Below, piece after piece: positions 42,380 through 51,048 of a stretch of 64,000 bases of DNA. Under the pieces are notes generated by a model. It had not been told where the DNA came from and searched no databases. It was given only the letters and a program-made list of their open reading frames with translations. The stretch is from Variovorax boronicumulans NBRC 103145 (GTDB taxonomy: Bacteria > Pseudomonadota > Gammaproteobacteria > Burkholderiales > Burkholderiaceae_C): the NCBI RefSeq assembly GCF_001591345.1, contig NZ_BCUS01000006.1, positions 1-64,000 of the forward strand. The letters are read 5' to 3'. The position numbers were made by a program, and so were the translations under genes. The first letter of the stretch is position 1, and every line of letters begins with the position of its first letter.

Positions 42380-42847
42380 ATGAAAAGACGCACCAGCCTC
42401 CTCATGCTCTCCGCCGTTGCCGGCGCCTCCGTCCTGAGCGCCTGCGCGGGCGGCTCGCCCGGCACGCCGGCCCAACCCGCCGCCGCACCGCTGCGCGTGA
42501 CGGGCACCGTGGCCTACCGCGAGCGCATCGCGCTCGACCCCGCGGCCGAAGTGCGCGTGCAACTGCTCGACGTGTCGCGCATGGACGCGCCCTCGGTCGT
42601 GCTCGCCGAGCAGCGCATTCCCGCCAACGGCAAGCAGCCGCCCTTCGCTTTCGAACTGAGCGTGGATGCCGCACGCATCGACCCGCGCATGCGCTACGCC
42701 GTGGCGGCGCGCATCACGCGCGGCGAGCAGCTGCTGTTCATCAACGACACGCAGTATTCGGTGCTCACGCAGGGCAACGGCACCACCGCCAACCTGATGC
42801 TGGTGCGCGTGGCCACGCCACCGCCGCCGCCGCGCCCCTCGCGCTGA
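42380..42847 (+). CDS. YbaY family lipoprotein
   Basis: A 155-residue lipoprotein with lipobox LSAC at about residues 18-21 and a Gly/Pro/Ala spacer. A YbaY-type beta domain follows, with TGTVAYRERIALDPAAEVRV, the hallmark VQLLDVSRMDAPS and AARITRGEQLLFINDT. YbaY-like proteins are outer-membrane lipoproteins, some linked to glycan or metallo-chaperone domains; role unclear. It starts only 7 bp after the acetoacetate-CoA ligase stop and so may be co-transcribed. A Pro tail ends the protein. Confidence 0.88.
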   Translation: MKRRTSLLMLSAVAGASVLSACAGGSPGTPAQPAAAPLRVTGTVAYRERIALDPAAEVRVQLLDVSRMDAPSVVLAEQRIPANGKQPPFAFELSVDAARIDPRMRYAVAARITRGEQLLFINDTQYSVLTQGNGTTANLMLVRVATPPPPPRPSR

Positions 42848-42856
42848 TCGACCGAC

Positions 42857-42877
42857 CCGCGCGACAGGCTCGCGCGG
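42857..42877. terminator. Hairpin between convergent lipoprotein and cyclase genes
   Basis: CCGCGCGA pairs with TCGCGCGG around a 5-nt loop, just before the stop of the leftward cyclase gene. No U-run, so termination is uncertain. Confidence 0.4.
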
Positions 42878-42878
42878 A

Positions 42879-44843
42879 TCAGGTCAGCAGTTCGTGGAGC
42901 ACCATGCGCGTCTGTCGGCCGCGCAGCTCCACCAGCTCTTCGATGCGCCGCGTGGCCAGCCGGCCGTTCAGGGCCGCGTAGGTGACTTCCGAGATCAGCA
43001 TGCGCGTGCCCAGCTGGCGGTTCGCGCCTTCGATGCGGCTGGCCACGTTCACCACGTCGCCGAACGCCGTGTACGACAGCCGGTCGTTCGAGCCCAGCAC
43101 CCCCGCCACCACCACGCCCGTGTGAATGCCGATGTGCGTGCGGAACTCGGGCAGGCCCTGTTCGGCCCACTGCCGGTTGAGCTGGTGCATCTCGGCGTGC
43201 AGCTCGAGTGCGGCGCAGCAGGCCTTGTACTCGGCGTCTTCCAGGTCGGCCGGCGCGCCCCACAGCACCATGATGCCGTCGCCGATGAACTTGTCGATCA
43301 CGCCGCCGTGGCGCGCGAACACCGCGGCCGCGAGGTTGAAGTACTCGGTCAGCTGGCGCACCAGCACATCGGCCGCGATCGATTCGGAGATCGACGTGAA
43401 GCCTTCCACATCGGTGAACATCACCGTCACCTGGCGCGGCGAGCCGTTGGGCGCGAGCGCGTGGCCCTGCGCCACCAGCTGGTTGATCACGTCCACCGGC
43501 ACGAACTTGCTGAAGGCCTTGAGGCTGCGCGCCGAATCGTCGAGCGCCTGGTCCAGGTGCTGGATCTCGAGCACTCGGCTGGGCTCGCGCGGCAGGTCGT
43601 CGAGCTCGAGGCGGCCGATGCGGTGCGCGATGCGCGAGAGGTTCTCGACCGGCGCCGTCACCAGCTTCGAGAGCTTGAGCGACATGTACAGCGCCAGACC
43701 CAGGAACACCAGCGCCAGCAGCAGCGACCACGCCACCGCGCGACGCAGGCCACCCAGCAGCACGTCTTCGGGCACCCAGCTGACCAGCTGCCAGCCGGTG
43801 GCGGGAATGCGCGAGGCCTGCACCAGGTAGCGCCGCCCCTCGTGGCTGAAGGCGAAGGCCTTGTCGCTGCCGCTGCCGGCGATGCCGTCGGCCACCATCT
43901 GCGCGTTCAGTGCGCCGAGCGCGCCCGTGGGCGCTTCGAGCGTGTGCAGCACGCCCGGCATGTCGCTGCGCGCGAGCACCTTGTGGTCGGCGCTCAGCAG
44001 CGCGCTGTTGCCATTGCCGTTGCGGCTGAACAGGCGCACGAACTCCGACAGCCGGCCCAGCGACACGTCGCCCGCCACCACCATCGCCTGCGGGCTGCCC
44101 TCGGCCTGGCGGCGCTGGCTGGGCAGCGCGTAGGTCACGCCCAGCTCCTGCGCGGCGGCGAACACATAGGGGACGGTCCAGACCGGACCCTGCGTCTTGC
44201 GCGCCTGCACGAACCAGCTGCGCTGCGTCGGGTTGTAGTTGCTGCGGTAGGCCTCCACGCGCTGCGTGGCAAAGCGCTGCTGCACGTCGGCCTCGGAACC
44301 CAGCGGCAGCTTGTACTGCCAGGTCTCGGTGGTGAAGCCGTCGCCGCGCGCGATGTGGCGGATCGCCGGCACCGGGTAGCGCAGCGCCATCAGCATCTTG
44401 CCCTCGACGTTCGCCACGTAGACGCTGTCGAGCTCGGGCGATTGCTGCAGCAGCGTCCACAGGAGCTCGGCCGTGCGGTCCACGTTCTCGCCCGCGGGCG
44501 TGAGGCTGGGCGAGCTGCCGATCGCGCCGACCGCCGATTCGGCCTTGGCCAGGAAGGCCAGCACCTTGTCTTCCGTGCGGTCGTGGTTCGACTTGTGCGC
44601 CGAGGTGCCGATCGTCGTCACCAGCCGCTGCGACCCCCAGTAGCCCAGCGTGACCAGCAGCAGCGACTGCGCGAGCGCCACGGCACTGACGATGGAGCCG
44701 ACATCGACCCGGAAGCGACGCGGGCGTCGGGGCGGTGGGATTTCAGCGGAAGAGGGTGACGGAGACGGTGGCAACGGCGTGGTGACGTGCGCGAAAGACG
44801 GGCGACCCGCCGCATCCGGAGGCCCGGACGATTCCTTGTACAT
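42879..44843 (-). CDS. Membrane adenylate/guanylate cyclase with periplasmic sensor domain
   Basis: A 654-residue receptor cyclase. TM1 lies near 45-65 (VSAVALAQSLLLVTLGYW), a periplasmic dCache-like domain spans about 70-370 (SVYVANVEGKMLMALRYPVP, SWVPEDVLLGG), and TM2 is at about 370-395. A HAMP-like segment (SKLVTAPVENLSRIAHRIGR) and a class III cyclase domain (about 450-640) follow. The catalytic metal Asp is in VMFTDVEGFTSISE, the second in KFIGDGIMVLWG, and the transition-state Asn/Arg are in GDVVNVASRIEG. The adenine-type Lys favours cAMP. Start: ATG 44843 with GGGAG four bases upstream. Confidence 0.9.
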   Translation of the reverse strand: MYKESSGPPDAAGRPSFAHVTTPLPPSPSPSSAEIPPPRRPRRFRVDVGSIVSAVALAQSLLLVTLGYWGSQRLVTTIGTSAHKSNHDRTEDKVLAFLAKAESAVGAIGSSPSLTPAGENVDRTAELLWTLLQQSPELDSVYVANVEGKMLMALRYPVPAIRHIARGDGFTTETWQYKLPLGSEADVQQRFATQRVEAYRSNYNPTQRSWFVQARKTQGPVWTVPYVFAAAQELGVTYALPSQRRQAEGSPQAMVVAGDVSLGRLSEFVRLFSRNGNGNSALLSADHKVLARSDMPGVLHTLEAPTGALGALNAQMVADGIAGSGSDKAFAFSHEGRRYLVQASRIPATGWQLVSWVPEDVLLGGLRRAVAWSLLLALVFLGLALYMSLKLSKLVTAPVENLSRIAHRIGRLELDDLPREPSRVLEIQHLDQALDDSARSLKAFSKFVPVDVINQLVAQGHALAPNGSPRQVTVMFTDVEGFTSISESIAADVLVRQLTEYFNLAAAVFARHGGVIDKFIGDGIMVLWGAPADLEDAEYKACCAALELHAEMHQLNRQWAEQGLPEFRTHIGIHTGVVVAGVLGSNDRLSYTAFGDVVNVASRIEGANRQLGTRMLISEVTYAALNGRLATRRIEELVELRGRQTRMVLHELLT

Positions 44844-45069
44844 ACAGCTCCCTGACGACAACTCGGAACGGACCCCGGCTCCTCCTCACGAGGTCGTGGT
44901 CCGGCGTCCGGAGGGTGTTGCGGGGCCGATCGTGTGCGCCGGCCATCCTGGCAATCCCCCGGATGCGCGCGGGATTTTCGCCTGTATTTGGTACATGTGT
45001 GCAACTTTGCACGCTTGGTGCGATGTTGCTGCGCCCGAGGGCTTGATTGCGAACGGACGTTCGTTCTAT

Positions 45070-45783
45070 TCAGTGCGCGTCGTGAAAGATCAGGCCCAGC
45101 GTGTGGCGCTGTCCGCTGCGCACGCGGCTCACGCCGTGGCGCATCGTCACGCGGTAGCTGCCGCGCGTGCCCGCCACCGGCCGCTGGTTCACCGCGAAGA
45201 CCACGGCCTCGCCCTGCGCGAGCGACACCACCTCGGCGCGCGACTGCATGCGCGGGCGCTGCTCGGTCAGCACGAACTCGCCACCCGTGAAGTCTTCGCC
45301 GGGCCGGCTCAGCAGCACCGTGAGCTGCAGCGGAAATTGCAGGTCGCCGTACAGGTCCTGGTGCAGGCAGTTGTAGTCGCCCTCGCCGTAGCGCAGCAGC
45401 AGCGGAGTGGGGCGCAGCTGGCCCGCCGCATGGCAGCGCGCGAGGTAGGCCGCGTGGTCCGGCGGGTAGTTGGCCGGCTGGCCCATGGCCGCAGCCCAGG
45501 CATTGGCCAGCGGCGCGAGGCGTTCGTACAGCGCGCTGCGAAACGCCACGAGCCTGGACGGCAGCGGGTTCGCGAAGTACTGGTACTCGCCCTGGCCGAA
45601 GCCGTGGCGCTGCATGACCACGCGGCTGCGAAAGCGCGCGCCTTCGTCGTACATGGTCGTGAGCGCGGCGCATTCCGCGGGCGTGAACAACGCCCCGGTG
45701 ACGGCACAGCCGCGCGCGGCGAGGTCGGCATCGATGCGGGGCCAGTCGAGGGCGTGGATGCGGGCGGCGACGGAAGAGCTCAT
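45070..45783 (-). CDS. 2OG-Fe(II) oxygenase
   Basis: A 237-residue iron- and 2-oxoglutarate-dependent oxygenase. The facial triad is visible: His141 and Asp143 in CLHQDLYGD, then His216 in RVTMRHGVSRVRSGQR, with Arg226 for 2OG binding. Residues 1-120 form the usual N-terminal helices. It resembles a prolyl-hydroxylase-like/Fe2OG group with unknown substrate. The ATG at 45783 was chosen by domain start. It diverges from the GFA gene and has no operon partner. Confidence 0.9.
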   Translation of the reverse strand: MSSSVAARIHALDWPRIDADLAARGCAVTGALFTPAECAALTTMYDEGARFRSRVVMQRHGFGQGEYQYFANPLPSRLVAFRSALYERLAPLANAWAAAMGQPANYPPDHAAYLARCHAAGQLRPTPLLLRYGEGDYNCLHQDLYGDLQFPLQLTVLLSRPGEDFTGGEFVLTEQRPRMQSRAEVVSLAQGEAVVFAVNQRPVAGTRGSYRVTMRHGVSRVRSGQRHTLGLIFHDAH

Positions 45784-45903
45784 GCGGGCAGTGTCGCGCG
45801 GCGGTCGGATGCGGGCTCGCCGTTTTCGGACGCGGGTTTCGGTGGGGCAGGGCCCGGCGTGAGCGATCATCCCGGAGACCCAGCCTGAAAGCATTCACAT
45901 TCA

Positions 45904-46410
45904 ATGAGCACCCAGAACCACACCCCCCAAGACACCGCCAACGACTGGCAACTCCCCTGGACCGGCGGCTGCCGCTGCGGCCAGGTGCGCCTGCGGATCA
46001 CTGCGCCGCCGCTGCTGGCCATGGCCTGCCACTGCACCGGCTGCCAGCGCATGAGCGCCAGTGCGTTCTCGCTGTCATTGGCGATCCCCACGCCGGGCTT
46101 CGAAGTGGTGTCGGGCGAACCCGTCATCGGCGGGTTGCACGGCGAGGAGTCGCACCACTTCTTCTGCCCGCATTGCAAGAGCTGGATGTTCACGCGCACC
46201 GAGGGCATGGACTATTTCGTCAACCTGCGCGCCACCATGCTCGACCGGCACGAATGGGTCGCGCCCTTTGCGGAAACCTGGACCGACGAGAAATTGCCGT
46301 GGGCCACGACGCCCGCGAAGCACAGCTTCGGCACCTTGCCTGCGATGGACGCCTTTCCGGCGATGATCGAAGCCTATGCGCGGGAAGGCGCCCGGCCCGC
46401 GAAGGGCTGA
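45904..46410 (+). CDS. GFA family zinc protein (Gfa/CENP-V-like)
   Basis: A 168-residue protein with the GFA zinc fold. Cys pairs GGCRCG (23, 25), CHCTGC (42, 44, 47) and FFCPHC (about 89, 92) bind two zinc ions. The family is named for a putative glutathione-dependent formaldehyde-activating activity but its role is largely unproven. It has a good match in length. It converges on the AraC/GyrI regulator. Confidence 0.9.
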   Translation: MSTQNHTPQDTANDWQLPWTGGCRCGQVRLRITAPPLLAMACHCTGCQRMSASAFSLSLAIPTPGFEVVSGEPVIGGLHGEESHHFFCPHCKSWMFTRTEGMDYFVNLRATMLDRHEWVAPFAETWTDEKLPWATTPAKHSFGTLPAMDAFPAMIEAYAREGARPAKG

Positions 46411-46445
46411 TCGCGCTGCGCCAGCCAGTTGCCGGCCCGCGCCTT

Positions 46446-47378
46446 TCAGAGCGGCGCGATCGGAATGCAGATGTCGCATTCGAACGCACTCGTCTTCTCG
46501 TCGAAGGCCATGTCGGGCGCGTAGTACTCGAACGCGGGCCGGCTGTCGAACTGGAAGCCGCTCGCGGGCAGCCAGTCGCGCATGAGGCGCGTCCATGCGT
46601 CGTTGATCTCTTCGGGCAGGCCCTGGAACCGCAGCGCGGCATAGCGTCCGCCCGGCAGCACCGTTTTCTGGAAGCCGCCATCGGGCACGAAATCGTCGGG
46701 CACTTCCACGCAGGCGTCGTAGCGCGAGTGCTCGGGCGCGGTGATGCTCGGGTCGTCGTGGCTGATGCCGTAGCGGGCATGCGACCACAGCTTGTGCGCG
46801 CCGATCCAGGGCGCGGCCTTCTCGGCCCAGAACGCGCCCACCGGCGCGCCGAACGGACCGGTGTAGCGCAGGTAGGCGATGGTGACGGGAGAGCGGGTGA
46901 TCAGTTGGACATTCACGGGTGGCTCCTGATGATGCGCGGCGTTGCGCGATGGAGATCCATTCTTCGTGAAGCCGTGCAGGGCGATCTGATCAGGATTGCT
47001 CTTGCGTGCGGGATCGTCGCAGGGCAGCGCCCAGTCGTGCGATGCACGCCACGCGCTGGGCGCGCTGCCGAAATGCGCGCGGAACGCGCGGGTGAACGCC
47101 TCGCCTGAACCGAAGCCCACCGACACTGCCGCTTCGAGCACCGACAGGCGCGGCTGTGTCGCGAGCCGCAGCGCACCCACCTCCACGCGGCGGCGCCGGA
47201 TGTAGTCGCCCAGCGTCTCGCCGGCCCAGGCTGCGAAGAGGCGATGAAAGTGGTACGCCGAGAAATGCGCCACGTCGGCCAGCGCCGCGAGATCGAGTGC
47301 CTCGTCCAGGTGGTCGTCGATGTGCGTCAGCACCTTGTGCATGCGCCATTCGTACTCGGAGCGGCTGTCGCGCGGCAT
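46446..47378 (-). CDS. AraC family regulator with GyrI-like effector domain
   Basis: A 310-residue protein. The AraC HTH pair is at the front (LDLAALADVAHFSAYHFHRL then SVGFGSGEAFTRAFRAHFGS; about 25-120). A GyrI-like domain of about 155 residues follows (VQLITRSPVTIAYLRYTGPF, then WIGAHKLWSHARYG), which binds small hydrophobic ligands, as in Rob/MarA-related regulators. The start at 47378 is preferred; upstream codons are Arg-rich filler. Its 5' side is next to the left 63-bp repeat. Confidence 0.88.
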   Translation of the reverse strand: MPRDSRSEYEWRMHKVLTHIDDHLDEALDLAALADVAHFSAYHFHRLFAAWAGETLGDYIRRRRVEVGALRLATQPRLSVLEAAVSVGFGSGEAFTRAFRAHFGSAPSAWRASHDWALPCDDPARKSNPDQIALHGFTKNGSPSRNAAHHQEPPVNVQLITRSPVTIAYLRYTGPFGAPVGAFWAEKAAPWIGAHKLWSHARYGISHDDPSITAPEHSRYDACVEVPDDFVPDGGFQKTVLPGGRYAALRFQGLPEEINDAWTRLMRDWLPASGFQFDSRPAFEYYAPDMAFDEKTSAFECDICIPIAPL

Positions 47379-47389
47379 GGCGCGCATTC

Positions 47390-47452
47390 TCAACCTTCGC
47401 GCGCCTGCCCCAACAGCCAATCACTGAACAACTTCAGCAACGGCCGCTGGTC
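47390..47452. repeat. Left 63-bp direct repeat: orphan copy of the LysR (gcdR-like) 3' end
   Basis: Sixty of 63 bases match 48753-48815, which is the last 20 codons plus stop of the LysR gene. Read on the minus strand it encodes the same peptide ([19 protein letters not shown]), and all three differences are synonymous. No LysR gene is attached to this copy. It brackets the toxin-like module on the left. Confidence 0.9.
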
Positions 47453-47473
47453 GTACATCGCAGCGGGTGTCCC

Positions 47474-48202
47474 TCAAGTGCCGGGGTTGCGCTTCGCGCG
47501 TGGCGCTCGCGGCAGCAGGGCCTTGATGTGCTTGCGCAGCAAGGCCGGCGCGATCGCGGTCATCTGCAGCATGTGCATGCACCGCTCCATGCGTCCGGGC
47601 CGCGCCAGCAGCGCATCGGCGGCCTTCGCGAGATCGGCATCGATGCTGTCCCCGTAGGCGAGCCGCGCCTTGCCTGCCGCGCGCTGCAGCAGGGGCTTGC
47701 CGGGCTGCATCATGGCCAGGTCGATCAGGTCGCGGCTGAACACGCTGTCGTCGGCCCAGCGGTCGGAGTTGGCGAGCAGCTTGCTCGCCGCCATGTCCAG
47801 CGGCGTGAGGGTGGCGATGCCGTCGATGCGGTCTGCAGCGCCGGGGGCTTCGAGTGCGATGCGTGCCTCGAGGACGATCTCGAACTTGATGTCCGTCTCG
47901 CCCACGCGAACGGCACTTCGGATGCCGTATTGATCGGCGCGCACTTCGCGGGCCTGCTGCAGGCTCGCGCCTTCCCGGGCCAGCGCGCGCAGCCCCTCGC
48001 TGCCGGTGGCGAGCTGGCGCAGGCAGCGGTAGCCCGCCACATCGGACACGAGGAAGTCGATGTCCACCGACTCGCGGTATTCGCCATGGCGCAGCGCGAT
48101 GGCGGTGCCGCCGCCGAACAGGCAATGGTTGTCCGCCAGCAGGCGCGCATTCAGCGCCGCGAGCACCTCGGCCACCTGGCGATGGTGGGCGCGCTCAAAC
48201 AT
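47474..48202 (-). CDS. AbiEii/AbiGii-type nucleotidyltransferase, putative toxin
   Basis: A 242-residue protein with the minimal nucleotidyltransferase core: FGGGTAIALRHGEYRESVDI with GGGTAIAL at 30-37 and DIDF at 47-50 (metal Asp pair), a helical C-terminal half with SKLLANSDRW near 141 and the RDLIDLA motif near 156. This is the AbiEii/AbiGii toxin family, whose members modify nucleic acids such as tRNA using nucleotides. It overlaps an HTH gene by 8 bp, forming a probable toxin-antitoxin or abortive-infection module. The C-terminus is Arg-rich. Confidence 0.85.
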   Translation of the reverse strand: MFERAHHRQVAEVLAALNARLLADNHCLFGGGTAIALRHGEYRESVDIDFLVSDVAGYRCLRQLATGSEGLRALAREGASLQQAREVRADQYGIRSAVRVGETDIKFEIVLEARIALEAPGAADRIDGIATLTPLDMAASKLLANSDRWADDSVFSRDLIDLAMMQPGKPLLQRAAGKARLAYGDSIDADLAKAADALLARPGRMERCMHMLQMTAIAPALLRKHIKALLPRAPRAKRNPGT

Positions 48203-48689
48203 CGAGCGGCCTGCGGCCCAGCAGGCGGGCCAGCTCGGCCAGCAGCTGGCGTTCGTTGTCCTCGAGCGCAGACGGCTCGGCGTGGCGCCAGTTGCGTTCG
48301 TAGGTGCCCCAGGCCTCTTCGGGGGTGAGTTCCGCGTCCGCGGGCAACTGCCAGGCGAGGCGGCGCAACTGTGCGAAGTCGCCCACCCGGACGGTTTTCG
48401 TCGGCGTGAGCGAAGGCGCCGGCGCCAACATCTCCTTGGCGGAGCCTTCGACCGGCGCCGTCACTTCGACATCCAGACCCAGTGCCGCCAGGGCGTTCAT
48501 GTAGGCCCCCATCGTGACGGAGGGCTCGCCGCGTTCGATGCGATGCAGCGTCATGCGCGACATGCCCGCCGCCTCGGCGGCCGTGGTGGCGCTGATCCGG
48601 AGCGACTTCCGACGGGCATGGATATGCCGGCCGAACACTTCAAGGCGTCGGTTGGCTTTGTCTAAGGTCGGCGGGGCGGTGGGTGGCAT
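48195..48689 (-). CDS. XRE-type HTH protein, putative antitoxin
   Basis: A 164-residue protein. The HTH spans about 15-70 (LRISATTAAEAAGMSRMTLH, then RIERGEPSVTMGAYMNALAAL); the C-terminal 70 residues are acidic/helical and may neutralise the nucleotidyltransferase. The stop overlaps the start of that gene by 8 bp. An inverted repeat right upstream of the ATG suggests autoregulation. Together they resemble an AbiE-like type IV system, although classical AbiEi antitoxins are larger and differ in sequence. Confidence 0.82.
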   Translation of the reverse strand: MPPTAPPTLDKANRRLEVFGRHIHARRKSLRISATTAAEAAGMSRMTLHRIERGEPSVTMGAYMNALAALGLDVEVTAPVEGSAKEMLAPAPSLTPTKTVRVGDFAQLRRLAWQLPADAELTPEEAWGTYERNWRHAEPSALEDNERQLLAELARLLGRRPLDV

Positions 48690-48692
48690 ATG

Positions 48693-48740
48693 TGTATCTC
48701 ATATTAGGCAAAACTAATGAAATGTCTAGTACGAGATACA
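48693..48740. promoter_or_regulatory. Nested inverted repeats upstream of the HTH gene, candidate autoregulatory operator
   Basis: The outer arms are TGTATCTC (48693-48700) and GAGATACA (48733-48740). The inner arms are ATTAG (48703-48707) and CTAAT (48714-48718). The region is A+T-rich and starts 4 bp upstream of the ATG, so it probably holds promoter and operator together. Confidence 0.5.
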
Positions 48741-48752
48741 TCTTTGGCCACT

Positions 48753-48815
48753 TCAACCTTCGCGCGCCTGCCCCAGCAACCAATCACTGAACAGCTTCAG
48801 CAACGGCCGCTGGTC
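48753..48815. repeat. Right 63-bp direct repeat, 3' end of the LysR gene
   Basis: In-gene partner of the copy at 47390-47452 (60/63 identity). The 1300 bp between the two copies carry the HTH-nucleotidyltransferase module. Confidence 0.9.
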
Positions 48816-49655
48816 CGCCCGCTCCGGCGTCACCAGGTAGTAATTGCGCTCGCCCGACAAGGGCCGCGGGCAGGCCACCACCAGCTCGCCGCGCGCCAGC
48901 TCGTCGGCCACCAGCATGGTCGGCATCAGCGCCACGCCCAGGCCGTGCGAGGCGGCGGCGGCGAGGATCGAGAACAGCTCGTAGCGCGGGCCGCCGCGGG
49001 CGGTGGGCGCGTCGACCTGCTGCGCGTCGAACCACTGGCGCCAGCCGTCGGGGCGTGTGCTCTGCTGCAGCAGCGGCATCCGCGCGATGGCCGCGGGCGA
49101 CACGGCCTTGCCGTGGGGCAGCAGCGAAGGGCTGCACACGGGCACCACGTCTTCATGCATGAGCAGCAGCGCGCGCGTGCCGGCCCAGTTCTCGACCTGC
49201 GCGGGCGTGCCGGCGTACAGCGCGGCGTCGAACTCCGCGTCGGCAAAGAGGAAGGGGCGGGTGCGCGTCTCGATGTGCACCACCACGTCGGGCTGCAGCG
49301 CCGCAAAACCGCGCAGGCGCGGCACCAGCCAGCGCGTGGCGAAGGTGGGCACTGCGGCCAGCGACAGCGACCCGCCTTCGCCCTGGTGCGCCATGGCGTC
49401 GAGCGTGTCGCGTTCCATGGCTTCCAGGCGACGGGCGATCTGGCGCGCGTAGGCGGCGCCGCTGGCGGTGAGCGCCACGCCGTGCCGCGTGCGGCGAAAC
49501 AGCGCCACGCCCAGGAAGGCCTCGAGCGCCCCGACCTGGCGCGACACCGCGCTCTGCGTGAGCGCCAGTTCCTGCGCGGCGCGGGTGTAGCTCTCGTGGC
49601 GTGCGGCGGCGTCGAAGCACACGAGGGTTTGCAGGGGTGGAATCTTGCGGCGCAT
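48753..49655 (-). CDS. LysR family regulator, probable regulator of the glutaryl-CoA dehydrogenase operon
   Basis: A 300-residue LysR protein. Its HTH is at the N-terminus ([20 protein letters not shown] then [20 protein letters not shown]), followed by the usual two-lobe effector domain. GcvA-like features (LPPLQTL opening) are present. It diverges from gcdH across 185 bp, so it most likely controls the glutarate genes. Its last 63 bp are duplicated at 47390-47452 beyond the toxin-like module, which indicates a past insertion at its 3' end. Confidence 0.9.
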   Translation of the reverse strand: MRRKIPPLQTLVCFDAAARHESYTRAAQELALTQSAVSRQVGALEAFLGVALFRRTRHGVALTASGAAYARQIARRLEAMERDTLDAMAHQGEGGSLSLAAVPTFATRWLVPRLRGFAALQPDVVVHIETRTRPFLFADAEFDAALYAGTPAQVENWAGTRALLLMHEDVVPVCSPSLLPHGKAVSPAAIARMPLLQQSTRPDGWRQWFDAQQVDAPTARGGPRYELFSILAAAASHGLGVALMPTMLVADELARGELVVACPRPLSGERNYYLVTPERADQRPLLKLFSDWLLGQAREG

Positions 49656-49840
49656 GTATGCCGGGAGTGTATGACTGGCGGATTGGTTTCACCAGTAAAT
49701 CAACAAGATGTATCTCTCAAGATGTGCGCCGGACGCATATCTGGGTGAGGATTCATCGTTTGCGCCGGGCCTCCTGCGTGGCTACGATCGACCGCATTCC
49801 CCCTTCTTTTGTTTCTTCTTCCTTTTCCGGAGACATCCAC

Positions 49841-51040
49841 ATGGCCGCCAAAGCGCAATTCCACTGGGACGACCCCCTTCTTCTCGACCAGCAGCTGACC
49901 GACGAAGAACGCATGATCCGCGACGCGGCCAACGCCTACTGCCAGGAGCGCCTGGCGCCCCGCGTCATCGAAGGTTTCCGCACCGGCGAAACCGACCCCG
50001 CGATCTTTCGCGAAATGGGCGCGCTCGGCCTGCTCGGCCCGACGATTCCCGAGCAGTACGGCGGCCCCGGGCTGAACTACGTGGCCTACGGCCTGATCGC
50101 CCGTGAAGTCGAGCGCGTCGATTCGGGCTACCGCTCGATGGCCAGCGTGCAGAGCTCGCTGGTGATGGTGCCGATCTTCGAATTCGGCACCGAAGCGCAA
50201 AAGCAGAAGTTCCTGCCCAAGCTCGCCACCGGCGAATGGATCGGCTGCTTCGGCCTGACCGAACCCGACCACGGCTCCGACCCCGGCAGCATGGCCACGC
50301 GCGCCAAGAAGGTGCCGGGCGGCTACTCGCTCAGCGGCTCGAAGATGTGGATCAGCAACTCGCCCATCGCCGACGTGTTCGTGGTGTGGGCCAAGGAAGT
50401 CAGCGAAAGCGGCACGGTCGGCCCGATCCGCGGCTTCGTGCTCGAAAAGGGCATGAAGGGCCTGACGGCTCCGGCCATCCACGGCAAGGTCGGCCTGCGC
50501 GCCAGCATCACCGGCGAAATCGTCATGGACGGCGTGTTCTGCCCTGAAGAAAACGCCTTCCCCGAAGTGCAAGGCCTCAAGGGCCCGTTCACCTGCCTGA
50601 ACAGCGCCCGCTACGGCATCTCGTGGGGCGCCATCGGTGCCGCCGAAGACTGCTGGCACCGCGCCCGCCAGTACACGCTGGACCGCAAGCAGTTCGGCCG
50701 CCCGCTCGCCGCCAACCAGCTCATTCAAAAGAAGCTGGCCGACATGCAGACCGAGATCACGCTGGGCCTGCAAGGCAGCCTGCGCCTGGGCCGCATGAAG
50801 GACGAAGGCATCGCCGCGGTCGAGATCACCTCGATCATGAAGCGCAACAACTGCGGCAAGTCGCTGGACATCGCCCGCATGGCGCGCGACATGATGGGCG
50901 GCAACGGCATCAGCGACGAGTTCGGCGTGGCGCGCCACCTGGTGAACCTCGAAGTGGTCAACACCTACGAAGGCACGCACGACATCCACGCGCTCATCCT
51001 CGGTCGCGCCATCACCGGCATCGCAGCTTTCGCCAACTGA
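49841..51040 (+). CDS. gcdH: Glutaryl-CoA dehydrogenase
   Basis: A 399-residue acyl-CoA dehydrogenase that dehydrogenates and decarboxylates glutaryl-CoA to crotonyl-CoA. The FAD site [17 protein letters not shown], the catalytic Glu in [18 protein letters not shown] and the start motif [18 protein letters not shown] are typical of GCDH rather than other ACADs. Start: ATG 49841 with CCGGAGACATCC upstream. It is followed 8 bp later by a CoA-transferase gene, giving an activate-then-oxidise operon for glutarate from lysine catabolism. Confidence 0.94.
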   Translation: MAAKAQFHWDDPLLLDQQLTDEERMIRDAANAYCQERLAPRVIEGFRTGETDPAIFREMGALGLLGPTIPEQYGGPGLNYVAYGLIAREVERVDSGYRSMASVQSSLVMVPIFEFGTEAQKQKFLPKLATGEWIGCFGLTEPDHGSDPGSMATRAKKVPGGYSLSGSKMWISNSPIADVFVVWAKEVSESGTVGPIRGFVLEKGMKGLTAPAIHGKVGLRASITGEIVMDGVFCPEENAFPEVQGLKGPFTCLNSARYGISWGAIGAAEDCWHRARQYTLDRKQFGRPLAANQLIQKKLADMQTEITLGLQGSLRLGRMKDEGIAAVEITSIMKRNNCGKSLDIARMARDMMGGNGISDEFGVARHLVNLEVVNTYEGTHDIHALILGRAITGIAAFAN

Positions 51041-51048
51041 ACGAACGC

